Shown here piece by piece: positions 1 to 9,041 of a stretch of 64,000 nt of DNA (within the stretch, counting starts at the first letter, position 1; every line of letters begins with the position of its first letter). The stretch spans positions 107,002 to 171,001 of the forward strand of contig JBBQKG010000002.1 in the NCBI GenBank assembly GCA_038326655.1, in the 5' to 3' direction. Position numbers and translations under genes: made by a program. The notes beneath the pieces are model-generated. The model was not told where the DNA came from. It saw only the letters and a program-made list of their open reading frames with translations, and did not search any database. The stretch is from JBBQKG01 sp038326655 (lineage in GTDB: Bacteria > Actinomycetota > Thermoleophilia > Solirubrobacterales > JBBDJG01).

Positions 1-880
<880 letters not shown>

Positions 881-904
881 GTGACCCAAGGATAGGCGGG
901 GCCG

Positions 905-2611
905 TCATCCCCCTGGCCTGACTCGGGCCAGCTGGCCGCGCACGAGCGCCGCCACCTCTCGCGCCTCGGCGATCCGCAGCGCGCTCGCGGCAGCCGCGTA
1001 CACGACGAGGCCGGCGGTACCAGCGGCCACGATCACGAGCAGCTGCGCGGCATTGGAGCCGGGCAGCGCGCTGTCCATGAGCTCCCTCACCCCCAGCGAG
1101 GCGAGCGCCAGCAAACCGGCCGCGAGCGCGATCCGCAGCGCGGCGTCGAGGGTCGCGCGGGCATCGAGCCCCCCGAGCACCCGCCGCAGTACCAGTACCA
1201 GCGAGAACGTCGTGACCAGCGACACGATCGCGGTCGAGAGCGGAATCCCACCGATCCCCATCGGCTTGTAGAGGATCGCGTCGAGCACCGCGTTCAAGCC
1301 GAGGTTGGCAAGCGCGATCGCCGTCGGCGTCCAGGGCCGCTGGAGGCTGAAGAAGGTCCGGATCAGGATCAGATTGACCCCGGCGAACGGCAGCGAGAAG
1401 GCGAAATAGAAGAGCGCCTCCGACACCAGGTTGGTCTGAGCGGCGTCGAACTGACCGCGCTGGTAGATCACCTGCGTGATCGGATCGCTCAGCACGAGCA
1501 GCGCGGCGGCCGTGGGGACGAGCAGGAACAGCATCTGCCGTGTTCCGTGCGCGAGCGTCGTCCGCAGGCCCGTGTGGTCGTCGCGGGCGACCAGCCGCGA
1601 GAGCGTCGGGAAGATCACGGTCGCCAGCGCGACCGCGAACACGCCCTGGGGCAGCATGTAGATCCGGAACGCCTTGTCGATCGCCGCGGGCGCCTCGTCG
1701 GAGATCAGCGTGGCGAAGATGCTGTCCACGGACAGATTGAAGTTGATCAGCCCGAGCCCGAGCGTCACCGGCAGCATCAGCTTCATCACCCGCGCGACGC
1801 GCTCGTCGCGCCAGTCGAACGAGCGCACCAGGCGAAATCCGGTGCGGCGAAGCCAGGGCAGGGGCAGGAGCAGCTGCACGATCGTGCCGAGCAGCACGCC
1901 GATCGCATAGGCATAGATGCGGTCCTGCCCGTGGAAGGCGGGCGTCAGCAGGACCAGCGTCGTGATGATCACGACGTTCCAGGCCAGCGGCGCGAGCGCG
2001 GGCACCGCAAACTGGTCGAAGCTGTTCAGGACTCCCACGACCAGCCCCGAGAACCCGAGCAGCAGCACGATCGGGAAGAGGATCTGCGCCAGGCGGACGG
2101 TGAGGTCGGTGAGGTTTTGATCGAAGCCGGGCGCGAACACCGGCATGATCACGGGCGCCAGCAGGACGAACAGCGCCGTCAGCAGCCCGAGCACCACAGC
2201 GATCACGAACACCAGCGCGGACGCGACCCGGAACGCCTCCGCGCGGCCGCGCTTTTCGAGCTGCTCGGTGAACACCGGCACAAACGCCGCCTGGAGCGCT
2301 GCATCGGCGAACAGGCTTCGCACCAGGTTCGGGACCTGGAAGGCGATCGTGAACGCGCTCATCGGCCCCTTCACGCCGAAGTAGCTCGCCGCGACGATCT
2401 CGCGCACGAGTCCCGCGATCCGGGAAAGCCCCGTCGCGAGCGCGAAGAACGCGGTCGAGATCGCAAGCCTCCCGGGCTCGCGCCGCTCGCCGCCGGACGG
2501 CGCCACGCCGTCGCCGGGCTCCTCCGCCCCGGGCTCGAGCGGCTCCCATCCGCCCGTCCCGCCTCCGGTCACGGCCGATCGCTCACGGCTGCGGGGATCG
2601 TCGTCGGCCAT
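905..2611 (-). CDS. murJ: Lipid II flippase MurJ (MviN family)
   Basis: Polytopic inner-membrane protein that moves the peptidoglycan precursor lipid II across the membrane. It has 568 residues with an acidic, Gly/Pro-rich N-terminal tail of about 45 residues, then a run of roughly 14 hydrophobic segments. Family signatures are visible near the first helices (GLSRIAGLVREIVAASYFG, then an FQVPNLVRSLFADAAL-type stretch). The length fits the shorter MurJ proteins without a kinase-like C-terminal extension. It is divergent from rpsT across a 76-bp gap and is followed by lepA. Peptidoglycan export fits the mre/rodA/mrdA cluster further along. Confidence 0.95.
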   Translation of the reverse strand: MADDDPRSRERSAVTGGGTGGWEPLEPGAEEPGDGVAPSGGERREPGRLAISTAFFALATGLSRIAGLVREIVAASYFGVKGPMSAFTIAFQVPNLVRSLFADAALQAAFVPVFTEQLEKRGRAEAFRVASALVFVIAVVLGLLTALFVLLAPVIMPVFAPGFDQNLTDLTVRLAQILFPIVLLLGFSGLVVGVLNSFDQFAVPALAPLAWNVVIITTLVLLTPAFHGQDRIYAYAIGVLLGTIVQLLLPLPWLRRTGFRLVRSFDWRDERVARVMKLMLPVTLGLGLINFNLSVDSIFATLISDEAPAAIDKAFRIYMLPQGVFAVALATVIFPTLSRLVARDDHTGLRTTLAHGTRQMLFLLVPTAAALLVLSDPITQVIYQRGQFDAAQTNLVSEALFYFAFSLPFAGVNLILIRTFFSLQRPWTPTAIALANLGLNAVLDAILYKPMGIGGIPLSTAIVSLVTTFSLVLVLRRVLGGLDARATLDAALRIALAAGLLALASLGVRELMDSALPGSNAAQLLVIVAAGTAGLVVYAAAASALRIAEAREVAALVRGQLARVRPGG

Positions 2612-2625
2612 CGAGAAGTGACGGC

Positions 2626-2631
2626 TATACT
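2626..2631 (+). promoter_or_regulatory. Possible -10 element for rpsT
   Basis: TATACT lies 57 bases before the rpsT start, in the 76-bp gap between divergent murJ and rpsT. No convincing TTGACA-like -35 is seen at normal spacing, so this rests on one hexamer. Confidence 0.3.
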
Positions 2632-2687
2632 AGGCGGCCGCCGCGCCCGGCCGTCTCAATCACGCCTGGGTCCGCGGCACTTTCGTC

Positions 2688-2957
2688 ATGGCGAACATCC
2701 GCTCGCAAGAAAAGCGCATCCACCGGTCAGAGCGTGAACGCCTGGAGAATCGCAGGCGCACGTCGACGGTGAAGACCCACTTCCGCCGTCTCGAGGCCGC
2801 GGTCCAGGCCGGCGACGCCGACACGATCAACCGTGAGCACCGCTCGCTCGTCTCGATGATCGACAAGGCCGCCGAGCACGGAGCGCTGCACCGCAACAAC
2901 GCGGCGCGCAAGAAGTCCCGGGCCGCGCGGATCCGCGCCGGCGCCCCCGCCGGCTAA
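2688..2957 (+). CDS. rpsT: 30S ribosomal protein S20
   Basis: Primary 16S rRNA-binding protein of the small subunit body. The 89-residue, Lys/Arg-rich helical protein starts MANIRSQEKRIHRSERERL and keeps the family pattern (TVKTHFRRLEAA, IDKAAEHGALHRNNAARKKSR). Its length matches bacterial S20. It is the only plus-strand gene in the first 11 kb and sits between divergent murJ and convergent holA. Its TAA stop overlaps the TAG stop of holA on the other strand by two bases, so the two transcripts must collide or read into each other here. Confidence 0.97.
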   Translation: MANIRSQEKRIHRSERERLENRRRTSTVKTHFRRLEAAVQAGDADTINREHRSLVSMIDKAAEHGALHRNNAARKKSRAARIRAGAPAG

Positions 2958-3928
2958 GCCGCGTTCGCAAGCGTCAGCGTGAGGGCCGTGCCGGCGTCGC
3001 GGTTGGCCGCGCCGCGGACCGCGTAGTCGACCTCGGCGAGCTCCTCGAGCACCCGCTCGAGCCGCGGCGCGTCGGCGCGAGCCGCCTGGGCGGCGATCTG
3101 CTTCGCGATGAACGGCGGCACCCGCAGCGCCGAGGCCAGCTCCTGCGAGGAGGCCCCTCGCTCGAGCATCGCGGCTGCCTTCCGCGCCTGCCGCAGCTGG
3201 CGCAGCAGCCCGAAGAGGATGTGCATGATCTCCTCGCCCCGCTCGCGCATACCCTCGGCGATGCGCAGGGCACTGTCGCGATCGCCCTCGATCAGCGCGT
3301 CCGCGAGCTCGTATGCGCGCGCCTCGAGGTCCGAGATCGTGAGCGCTTCGACGATGTCCCGGTCGACCCGCCCGCCTTCGGGGGCAAAGCAGGCGATCTT
3401 CTCGAGCTCGCGCATGAGCCGGCGCTGGTCCATGCCGACGCGCTCCAGCAGTGCCCGGGCGGCGTCGTCGCCGACCACCAGCCCCAGCTCCCGGCCGTGG
3501 TCCGCCACCCATGCCGGAAAGCCCGCGGGGCGGGGCGCCTCGCAGAGCTGCACTTCGCCGCCCGCGGCCCGCACGGCTTTCACGAGCGGCTCCGCCGCGG
3601 GCCCGCTGCCACGGGTCACCTTGCCGCTCGCGATCATCAGCAAGACCGTGTCGGGCGGCAGCGATCCAAGCGCCTCGACGGCCTGATCGAGCTCCCTGTC
3701 CTTCCAGCGATCGACCCCGTCGGCGAGCACGTACCGGCGTCCGACCGCGAGCGTCAGCGCACCCGTCGCGTCCGCGAACGCAGTGGGCGTGAGCCGGTCG
3801 CCGCTGAGCGCCTCGAGCGTGGTTGCCTCACCCTCGGTCGCGGCGCGGGCGCGCAGGCGCCGCCGCCAGCTGTCGAGCTTCACCTCGTCGTCGCCGTGGA
3901 CGAGGTAGACGGGCTTGAGGTCGGCCAT
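2954..3928 (-). CDS. holA: DNA polymerase III subunit delta
   Basis: Clamp-loader subunit that opens the beta sliding clamp. The 324-residue protein starts MADLKPVYLVHGDDEVKLD, the typical HolA opening in which an LxxGxD/E motif replaces a true P-loop. The middle has the AAA+-like region (AWVADHGRELGLVVGDDAARALLERVG, shown only in part) and the C-terminal collar helices end in the usual 'AVRGAANRDAGTALT' pattern for this family. It converges on rpsT with overlapping stops. The upstream gap to the TolB-like gene is only 24 bp, on the same strand. Confidence 0.9.
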   Translation of the reverse strand: MADLKPVYLVHGDDEVKLDSWRRRLRARAATEGEATTLEALSGDRLTPTAFADATGALTLAVGRRYVLADGVDRWKDRELDQAVEALGSLPPDTVLLMIASGKVTRGSGPAAEPLVKAVRAAGGEVQLCEAPRPAGFPAWVADHGRELGLVVGDDAARALLERVGMDQRRLMRELEKIACFAPEGGRVDRDIVEALTISDLEARAYELADALIEGDRDSALRIAEGMRERGEEIMHILFGLLRQLRQARKAAAMLERGASSQELASALRVPPFIAKQIAAQAARADAPRLERVLEELAEVDYAVRGAANRDAGTALTLTLANAA

Positions 3929-3952
3929 CGTGGCGAGTCTAGAAGCCCGGGG

Positions 3953-5518
3953 CTACGGGACGAATACGCCCTGGGTCTCGAACAGCGTGTTGTCGCCGGT
4001 CGTGGAGGCCACGCCGTCGGCGCCGCCGTCGAACACGCGCACGCCGTCGAGCGCCCAGATCGAGCGCAGCCCTTCTTTCACGGCGCCCGGCATGAGGGAG
4101 TTCACAGTGGTCGTGACAGCGCAGGCCGAGCCGATCGCCGAGTCGGCCGTCGGGGCACAGGCCATGGTCGCGGGCAGGCTTGAATCCGACACGGTGCCGG
4201 ACCGGTTCGGCCCGCCCACGGCCGGCGGGTTGTCCTTGTCGGTGATCCGCACCGGCAGGCTTGCCTGGAGCTGGCCGTTGTAGTCGGCAAGCGAAGCCTT
4301 GTCTCGGACATCTGTGATGCTCACCCTGAGCCCTACGTCGGCCTCGTTTTGCGGAGTCGCAGGGTTGCCGGGGACCACGTCGGCGCGAAGGCTTCCGATC
4401 GACTCCGCTCCGATCGTGATGTGGTCGGAAGCCTGGACCGGTGGGTTGCAAGACGGGAACGCCAGCGGGGCGCCGTGTGCGTCGTTCGCCGCGGCGCAGG
4501 GCCTGTAGGCGATGACCAGGGAGGCGCGCACGGGCGTGGCGCCCTTCGGGCGGGCGTAGGACCCATCGGGGACGGGCTGCCAGTCCGGGTCGCTGTCGAA
4601 TGCGCTGTCGTTCGTGACGTGGGCGATGCCGGTGCCGTCGGCGTTCATCGCCAGGATGTCGGCCTGGCCGGCGCTGTCCTGAGACTCGAACACGAGCTTC
4701 TGCCCGTCGGGTGACCACGCCGGCGAGGCCTCGCCCTCGGGCGTGGAGCCGACCTGCGTGCGGCCGGTTCCGTCCGCGTTCATGGTCCAGATGTGGAGGG
4801 GGGAGAAAGTAGGGTTCTGAAAAGCGATCTTGTTGCCGGCCGGGGACCACGTCCCGTAGTAGTCGGTGCCGGTGGTGGTGACCTTCGTGTTTCCCGTGCC
4901 GTCGGCGTTGACCGTGTAGATGTAGCCGAAGCCCCCCTTCGACCTGTTCGTGTAGACGATCTTCTGCCCGTCGGCAGACCATTCCGGCACGACGCTGTCC
5001 CAAGTGCCCGGGGCGACCTTCGTCTCGGTCACGCCGTCGTTCACGAACACGCCTCCGCCCTCCGTGTCGTTGCCCCGCCTCGCGAACACGATCTTGTTGC
5101 CGTCCGGGGACCACGAAGGGTCAGTTCCAACCGTCACAAACGTCTGCCCGCTGCCGTCCGCGTTCATCCGCCAGGCCTCCTGATGGAGCACGTTGTTGAC
5201 GTAGTAGTCGCGCTCGAACGCGATCTTCCTGCCGTCGGCAGACCACCTGGGGCCGCCGTTGTTCTGCGAGGTGCTCGTCAGCCTGGTGAGCCCGGTGCCG
5301 TCGGGTTCGATCGTCCAGATGTCGAAGGTGCCACCGCGGTTGCTGACGAAGGCGATCTTGCCGTTCTCGCCGGGGAAGGCGGCGTGGCTCACCGGCACCG
5401 CCGCCGTCAAGCCCCACGCCAAACAGGCCCCGGCGATTGCGATCCTCCACCTTGCTCTCAGGACTCCCCCCTCGAAATCGACCACGCTCACGCTATCGCT
5501 CGGGGTCGACGATGGCAA
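3953..5518 (-). CDS. Secreted TolB-like (PD40/WD40) beta-propeller protein
   Basis: A predicted exported protein of unknown role with five or six PD40 blades. Each blade repeats the pattern 'MNADGTG...WSPDGxKIxFxS' (clear copies around residues 60-310). A signal peptide (RWRIAIAGACLAWGLTAAV, then SHA) precedes the mature AFPGENGKIAF. About 210 residues follow the propeller: a beta-rich tail ending in 'RSIWALDGVRVFDGGADGV' and 'GVFVP'. The listed start leaves about 20 residues before the positive n-region, so the true start may be a GTG at S-V-S or a codon just after the GAGGGGGGA ribosome-binding-like site. A decayed relative of the C-terminal tail lies at 60948-61200. Confidence 0.8.
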   Translation of the reverse strand: MPSSTPSDSVSVVDFEGGVLRARWRIAIAGACLAWGLTAAVPVSHAAFPGENGKIAFVSNRGGTFDIWTIEPDGTGLTRLTSTSQNNGGPRWSADGRKIAFERDYYVNNVLHQEAWRMNADGSGQTFVTVGTDPSWSPDGNKIVFARRGNDTEGGGVFVNDGVTETKVAPGTWDSVVPEWSADGQKIVYTNRSKGGFGYIYTVNADGTGNTKVTTTGTDYYGTWSPAGNKIAFQNPTFSPLHIWTMNADGTGRTQVGSTPEGEASPAWSPDGQKLVFESQDSAGQADILAMNADGTGIAHVTNDSAFDSDPDWQPVPDGSYARPKGATPVRASLVIAYRPCAAANDAHGAPLAFPSCNPPVQASDHITIGAESIGSLRADVVPGNPATPQNEADVGLRVSITDVRDKASLADYNGQLQASLPVRITDKDNPPAVGGPNRSGTVSDSSLPATMACAPTADSAIGSACAVTTTVNSLMPGAVKEGLRSIWALDGVRVFDGGADGVASTTGDNTLFETQGVFVP

Positions 5519-7697
5519 GACCGTCCCGACCGAGCGTGACCGTCACGTCGCCGTCGCGATCGGTGCGGTAGACGCGTGGCACCGCCGCCGAAAGCGCAGA
5601 GATCGTCGCCGGTGCGGGATGGCCGTAGGAATTGCCCTCGCCCACCTCGATCACAGCCGCGGCGGGGCGCAGCCGCTCGAGCAGCGCATGCAGGCCCTCG
5701 TCGTCGCTGCCGTGGTGGGCGATTTTCAGGACGTCGACCGGTGCGAGCGGCAGCGCGCTCGTCACGTCGCTCTCCGCGTCGGCCGGCATGAAGAAGGCAC
5801 GGCCCGCGTACGCGACCGTGAGCACGATCGCGCGCAGGTTCGGGTCTTCATCGGGGTCCGGTCGCTCGCTCGCGGGCGGGCTCAGCACCCGCACGCGCAG
5901 CTGCCCGAGCCTGAACGCCTGGCCGGCAACCCCCTGCACGACCGGCGTGCCACGGGCGCGGGCCGCGGCGACGATGCGGGCGTGAAGGGGGTCGCTGCCG
6001 GTACCGCCGTCGAGCAGCAGGCCCACTCGAAACGTCCGGACCACCGCCTCGAGGCCACCCTCGTGGTCGCGCTGCGCGTGCGTGAGCACGACCACGTCGA
6101 GCGAGGAGACGCCGCGGGCGCGGAGCTTCGCGGCGACGTCGGCCTCGGGCGGCCCGCCGTCCACCAGCAGGCTCGCGCCCGGCGCCTGGAACAGGGTCGC
6201 GTCGCCCTGGCCAACGTCGAGGAAGGTCGCGGTGAACCGCGAGGGCGGAACCGGCGCCTGGCGTCCGATCGCGGCCCCCGCGCCGGCAATTCCGAGCAGG
6301 ACCGCCGCCAGCGCCGCGCCGTGCCGCACGTTCGGCCGCCTCGACAGGGCGACCGTGGCCGCGGCGCCGATCGCGGCGTAGGCGCCGGCGATTGCCGCCG
6401 GCGAGGCGATCCGCACGTTCCACACGGCACCGGGCAGCCCGGCGGTCCACCGCGCGACGGTGGAGACGTACGTGAGCGCGAAGCCGTTGAGCGCGTTCAG
6501 GAGCGCAGCCGGCAGGAGGGACACCTGGGCCGCCGCCGACGCCAGCATCCCGATCCACATCACGGGTGCGACCGCCGGCAGCGCCGCCACGTTCGCGACC
6601 AGGCTGACCAGCGAGACGCGCCCGAAGTGCAGCGACATCAGCGGCGCCGTGGCGATCGTCGCGGCGACGGTCAGCGCCGTCCCCCTCGCGACCGGCTCGG
6701 GCAGCCGCACAAGTGCTTTCACGAGCGGCGCAGACAGGACAAAGATGCCCGCCACCGCGGCGAAGCTCAGCTGCCATCCGACGTCCTCCCACGCACGCGG
6801 GTCGAGCGCCAGCGTGACGGCGGCGGCCAGCAGCAGCGAATACCACCGTGAAGCCGGACGGCCCGCAAGCGCGGCGACCGTGCCGGCCGCCCCCATCGCG
6901 CCGGCCCGCACGATCGACGGCCCGGCGCCGGTGAGCGGCACGTAGATGGCGATCAGCGCCAGCACACCGGACAGCCGGGCACGTCGCCCAAGTCCGGCCG
7001 CGGCGAGCAGCGGCCACGCCAGCACCGCGAGCAGGGTCACGTTCTGGCCGCTGACCGCGAGCACGTGTGCGAGGCCCGACGCCTTGAAGTCCTCGTTCAT
7101 CCCGTCGGAGATGTCCTCGTCGGCACCCAGCACCATGCCCCGCGCGAGCGCCGCCAGCGGTGGCGAGAGACCGGCGGAGACGCCCGCTTCCGCACGGCGG
7201 CGCAGCGCGTCCAGCGCTCCCTGCGGGCCGCCGCGACGGGCGCCCGTGGCCTTTACGAACCGCGCCCGAAGGATCGCGTGGACGCCCGCCCGCCGCAGGT
7301 AGGCGGCGTAGTCGAAGGACCCGGGCCGGCGGCGGGGCAGCTCCAGCTTTCCGCCTGCGACCAGCTCGTCGCCGATCGAGGGTCTGCCGAAGCGCACGTC
7401 GCCGGGAACCCGCAGCTGGATCACGTCCCGAACGCGCCCGCCTCCTGAGATCGAGGCGACCCGCAGGCGCAGCCGCCTCACGCCGAACTTGGCCCGCTCG
7501 CGCTTCACCACGAATCCGCGCACGGTCACGTCCTGTCCGGCGAGCGGACGCAGCGGCGAGCGGTCGATCGCCGCGATCCGCGCCGAGCCGACTGCCGCGC
7601 CGGCAGGCGCCAGCACTGCGACCGCTATGGACGCGGCCGGGCCGACCCCTTTCGCGGACAAAAGCAGCGCCAGTGCCGCGGCGCATCCCGCCGGCAC
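5493..7697 (-). CDS. comEC: ComEC/Rec2 DNA-uptake channel protein
   Basis: Membrane channel for single-stranded DNA entry in natural competence. In order: N-terminal hydrophobic segment and DUF4131-type OB-like region (TVRGFVVKRERAKFGVRRL), the Competence domain with many membrane segments (SGLAHVLAVSGQNVTLLAVL), and a C-terminal metallo-beta-lactamase-like domain (FLDVGQGDATLF, LLVDGG, LTHAQRDHEGG, IAHHGSDDEG). The second His of HxHxDH is Gln here. The end given (7697) is the first GTG in frame. Coding-like membrane sequence (FHLGLGAFVGGLLAG) continues upstream to about 7781, where it meets the comEA stop without ATG, GTG or TTG. The true start may be a CTG at 7751. Its 3' end overlaps the TolB-like gene's 5' end as annotated by 26 bp, further evidence that gene starts downstream. 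Confidence 0.88.
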   Translation of the reverse strand: MPAGCAAALALLLSAKGVGPAASIAVAVLAPAGAAVGSARIAAIDRSPLRPLAGQDVTVRGFVVKRERAKFGVRRLRLRVASISGGGRVRDVIQLRVPGDVRFGRPSIGDELVAGGKLELPRRRPGSFDYAAYLRRAGVHAILRARFVKATGARRGGPQGALDALRRRAEAGVSAGLSPPLAALARGMVLGADEDISDGMNEDFKASGLAHVLAVSGQNVTLLAVLAWPLLAAAGLGRRARLSGVLALIAIYVPLTGAGPSIVRAGAMGAAGTVAALAGRPASRWYSLLLAAAVTLALDPRAWEDVGWQLSFAAVAGIFVLSAPLVKALVRLPEPVARGTALTVAATIATAPLMSLHFGRVSLVSLVANVAALPAVAPVMWIGMLASAAAQVSLLPAALLNALNGFALTYVSTVARWTAGLPGAVWNVRIASPAAIAGAYAAIGAAATVALSRRPNVRHGAALAAVLLGIAGAGAAIGRQAPVPPSRFTATFLDVGQGDATLFQAPGASLLVDGGPPEADVAAKLRARGVSSLDVVVLTHAQRDHEGGLEAVVRTFRVGLLLDGGTGSDPLHARIVAAARARGTPVVQGVAGQAFRLGQLRVRVLSPPASERPDPDEDPNLRAIVLTVAYAGRAFFMPADAESDVTSALPLAPVDVLKIAHHGSDDEGLHALLERLRPAAAVIEVGEGNSYGHPAPATISALSAAVPRVYRTDRDGDVTVTLGRDGLAIVDPER

Positions 7698-7777
7698 CGC
7701 GACCCCGGGCCGCCCGGCCAGCAGGCCGCCGACGAACGCGCCGAGCCCCAGGTGAAACGGGTGATGCCCGAGCCGCC

Positions 7778-8365
7778 CTACATTCGTACCTTCTCCTTCA
7801 ACGCCGCGAATTTCTTCGGGCCGATGCCGCTGATCTGCTTGAGGTCGTCGACGGAGCGGAAGCCGCCGTGCTGCTTGCGCCACTCGAGGATCTTCTGAGC
7901 CGTGGCGGGGCCGACGCCGTCGAGCTGGTCGAGCTGCTCCGGCGTGGCCGTGTTCAAGCTGATCGGTCCCTGCAGCATCCCGTTTCCGCCCGCCCCGCCG
8001 CCCGCGGCGACGGTCACGCCAGGGCCGCCCGGCCCCGTGCGAGGCACCACCACCTGCTGGCCGTCGGCTACCTTCGCCGCGAGGTTGACGCCCTGCAGAT
8101 CGGCGCCTCTGGCCGCACCGCCGGCGCGCCGCACGGCGAGGTCGAGACGGGCCCAGGCGGGCAGCCGGTAGACGCCAGGCCGCCGCACCGCGCCGGTCAC
8201 GTGGACGAACACCCTGCCCGACGCCGCCCGCTCGATCTTCACCGGCGCATGCGCGGCCTGCGCCGAGCCGCTCGGCGCCGCGCCTTCCTGCTTCAGGTAC
8301 CGAGCGCCGGCCAGCGCGACCGCGACGATTCCGAGGCCGCAGAGCAAGAGCTGGTGGCGTGGCAT
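7778..8365 (-). CDS. comEA: ComEA-like DNA-binding competence protein
   Basis: Membrane-anchored DNA receptor that hands DNA to ComEC. The 195-residue protein has one N-terminal membrane helix (LLLCGLGIVAVALAGARYL), a SLBB domain (VFVHVTGAVRRPGVYRLPA), a Gly-rich linker, and a C-terminal pair of helix-hairpin-helix motifs (SLNTATPEQLDQLDGVGPATAQKILEWR, in part, and ISGIGPKKFAALKEKV). ATG at 8365 is preferred over an upstream in-frame start because GGGGGA lies directly before it and the membrane helix follows. Its TAG stop abuts the comEC reading frame, so comEA and comEC are probably translationally coupled. Confidence 0.93.
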   Translation of the reverse strand: MPRHQLLLCGLGIVAVALAGARYLKQEGAAPSGSAQAAHAPVKIERAASGRVFVHVTGAVRRPGVYRLPAWARLDLAVRRAGGAARGADLQGVNLAAKVADGQQVVVPRTGPGGPGVTVAAGGGAGGNGMLQGPISLNTATPEQLDQLDGVGPATAQKILEWRKQHGGFRSVDDLKQISGIGPKKFAALKEKVRM

Positions 8366-8444
8366 GTCCCCCACGCACCCAACGCTAAGCCGGCCGGCGT
8401 GCCGAGACAGCACCGGCCCGTGCCAAGAGCGCTACGCCCTGGCG

Positions 8445-8840
8445 CTAGTCCTCGTCGTCGTAGCCGGCGAGCTCAGGCGCGAGCTGCTCGCTGTACAGCT
8501 CCGCCATCGAGACGGGCGGCGAGGCGGCCGAGATGTACACGAGCGACTCGGAGCCATCGTTCACGATCCCGTGATCGGCGGCCGGCGGGATGAAGACGAG
8601 GTCACCCTCGCCCACCTGCTCCGAATCACCCGCGACGCTCATGCGACCGCTGCCGCGCACGATCACGTAGATCTGCTCGGAGTCGGGATGTGAATGCGCC
8701 CGCTGCTCGCCCCCAGGAGGCACGTCGACCCACGTCACGGTGAGGTTGCGCGAGCCGAGGTCGCCGGCGTCCAGGAGAAAATGGGAACGCAACCGGCCCC
8801 GCTCCTCGACCGCCGCTTCTGAAAGGCGCCGAACCCGCAC
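8445..8840 (-). CDS. Single-domain cupin protein
   Basis: Small beta-barrel protein of 131 residues. Cupin motif 1 is complete (PGGEQRAHSHPDSEQIYVIV, with the His-x-His and Glu ligands), and motif 2 is present (EGDLVFIPPAADHGIVNDG, with the third His). A mononuclear metal is therefore likely. The substrate cannot be told from sequence. The C-terminus is acidic (ELAGYDDED). It stands alone on the minus strand, upstream of comEA with an 80-bp gap. Confidence 0.85.
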   Translation of the reverse strand: MRVRRLSEAAVEERGRLRSHFLLDAGDLGSRNLTVTWVDVPPGGEQRAHSHPDSEQIYVIVRGSGRMSVAGDSEQVGEGDLVFIPPAADHGIVNDGSESLVYISAASPPVSMAELYSEQLAPELAGYDDED

Positions 8841-9002
8841 AGCGTGGATTCTAACTATCGCCGGTCGCCGCCAAGGCCGCGCCCGGGTTGGGGCGAAGGA
8901 CGCGCTCGGTCAACCCTGCCGCACGTCATCGCCGTGAGGCAAGTTTCCCCGAGCCCTCACTTAACCCTGGTGGCACCCTGGCACCGCCGTCCCTCGCCCA
9001 AC

Positions 9003-9028
9003 CCTGACGGCGCCTTGGCGCCGTCAGG
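9003..9028. terminator. Perfect hairpin downstream of leuS
   Basis: CCTGACGGCGCC and its exact complement are separated by two bases. The inner pairs must open to make a loop, leaving a strong GC-rich stem just 14 bases past the leuS stop. No T-run follows on either strand, so it resembles the GC-rich, U-poor terminators of actinobacteria. The surrounding 200-bp gap (8841-9041) has three scattered AACCCTG copies but no gene. Confidence 0.6.
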
Positions 9029-9041
9029 CCAGTTTCTCTAT

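Noticed and set aside
8912..9006. Three AACCCTG copies in the cupin-leuS gap
   Set aside because: Spacing is irregular (51 and 37 bp) and the unit is short; likely chance in this composition.
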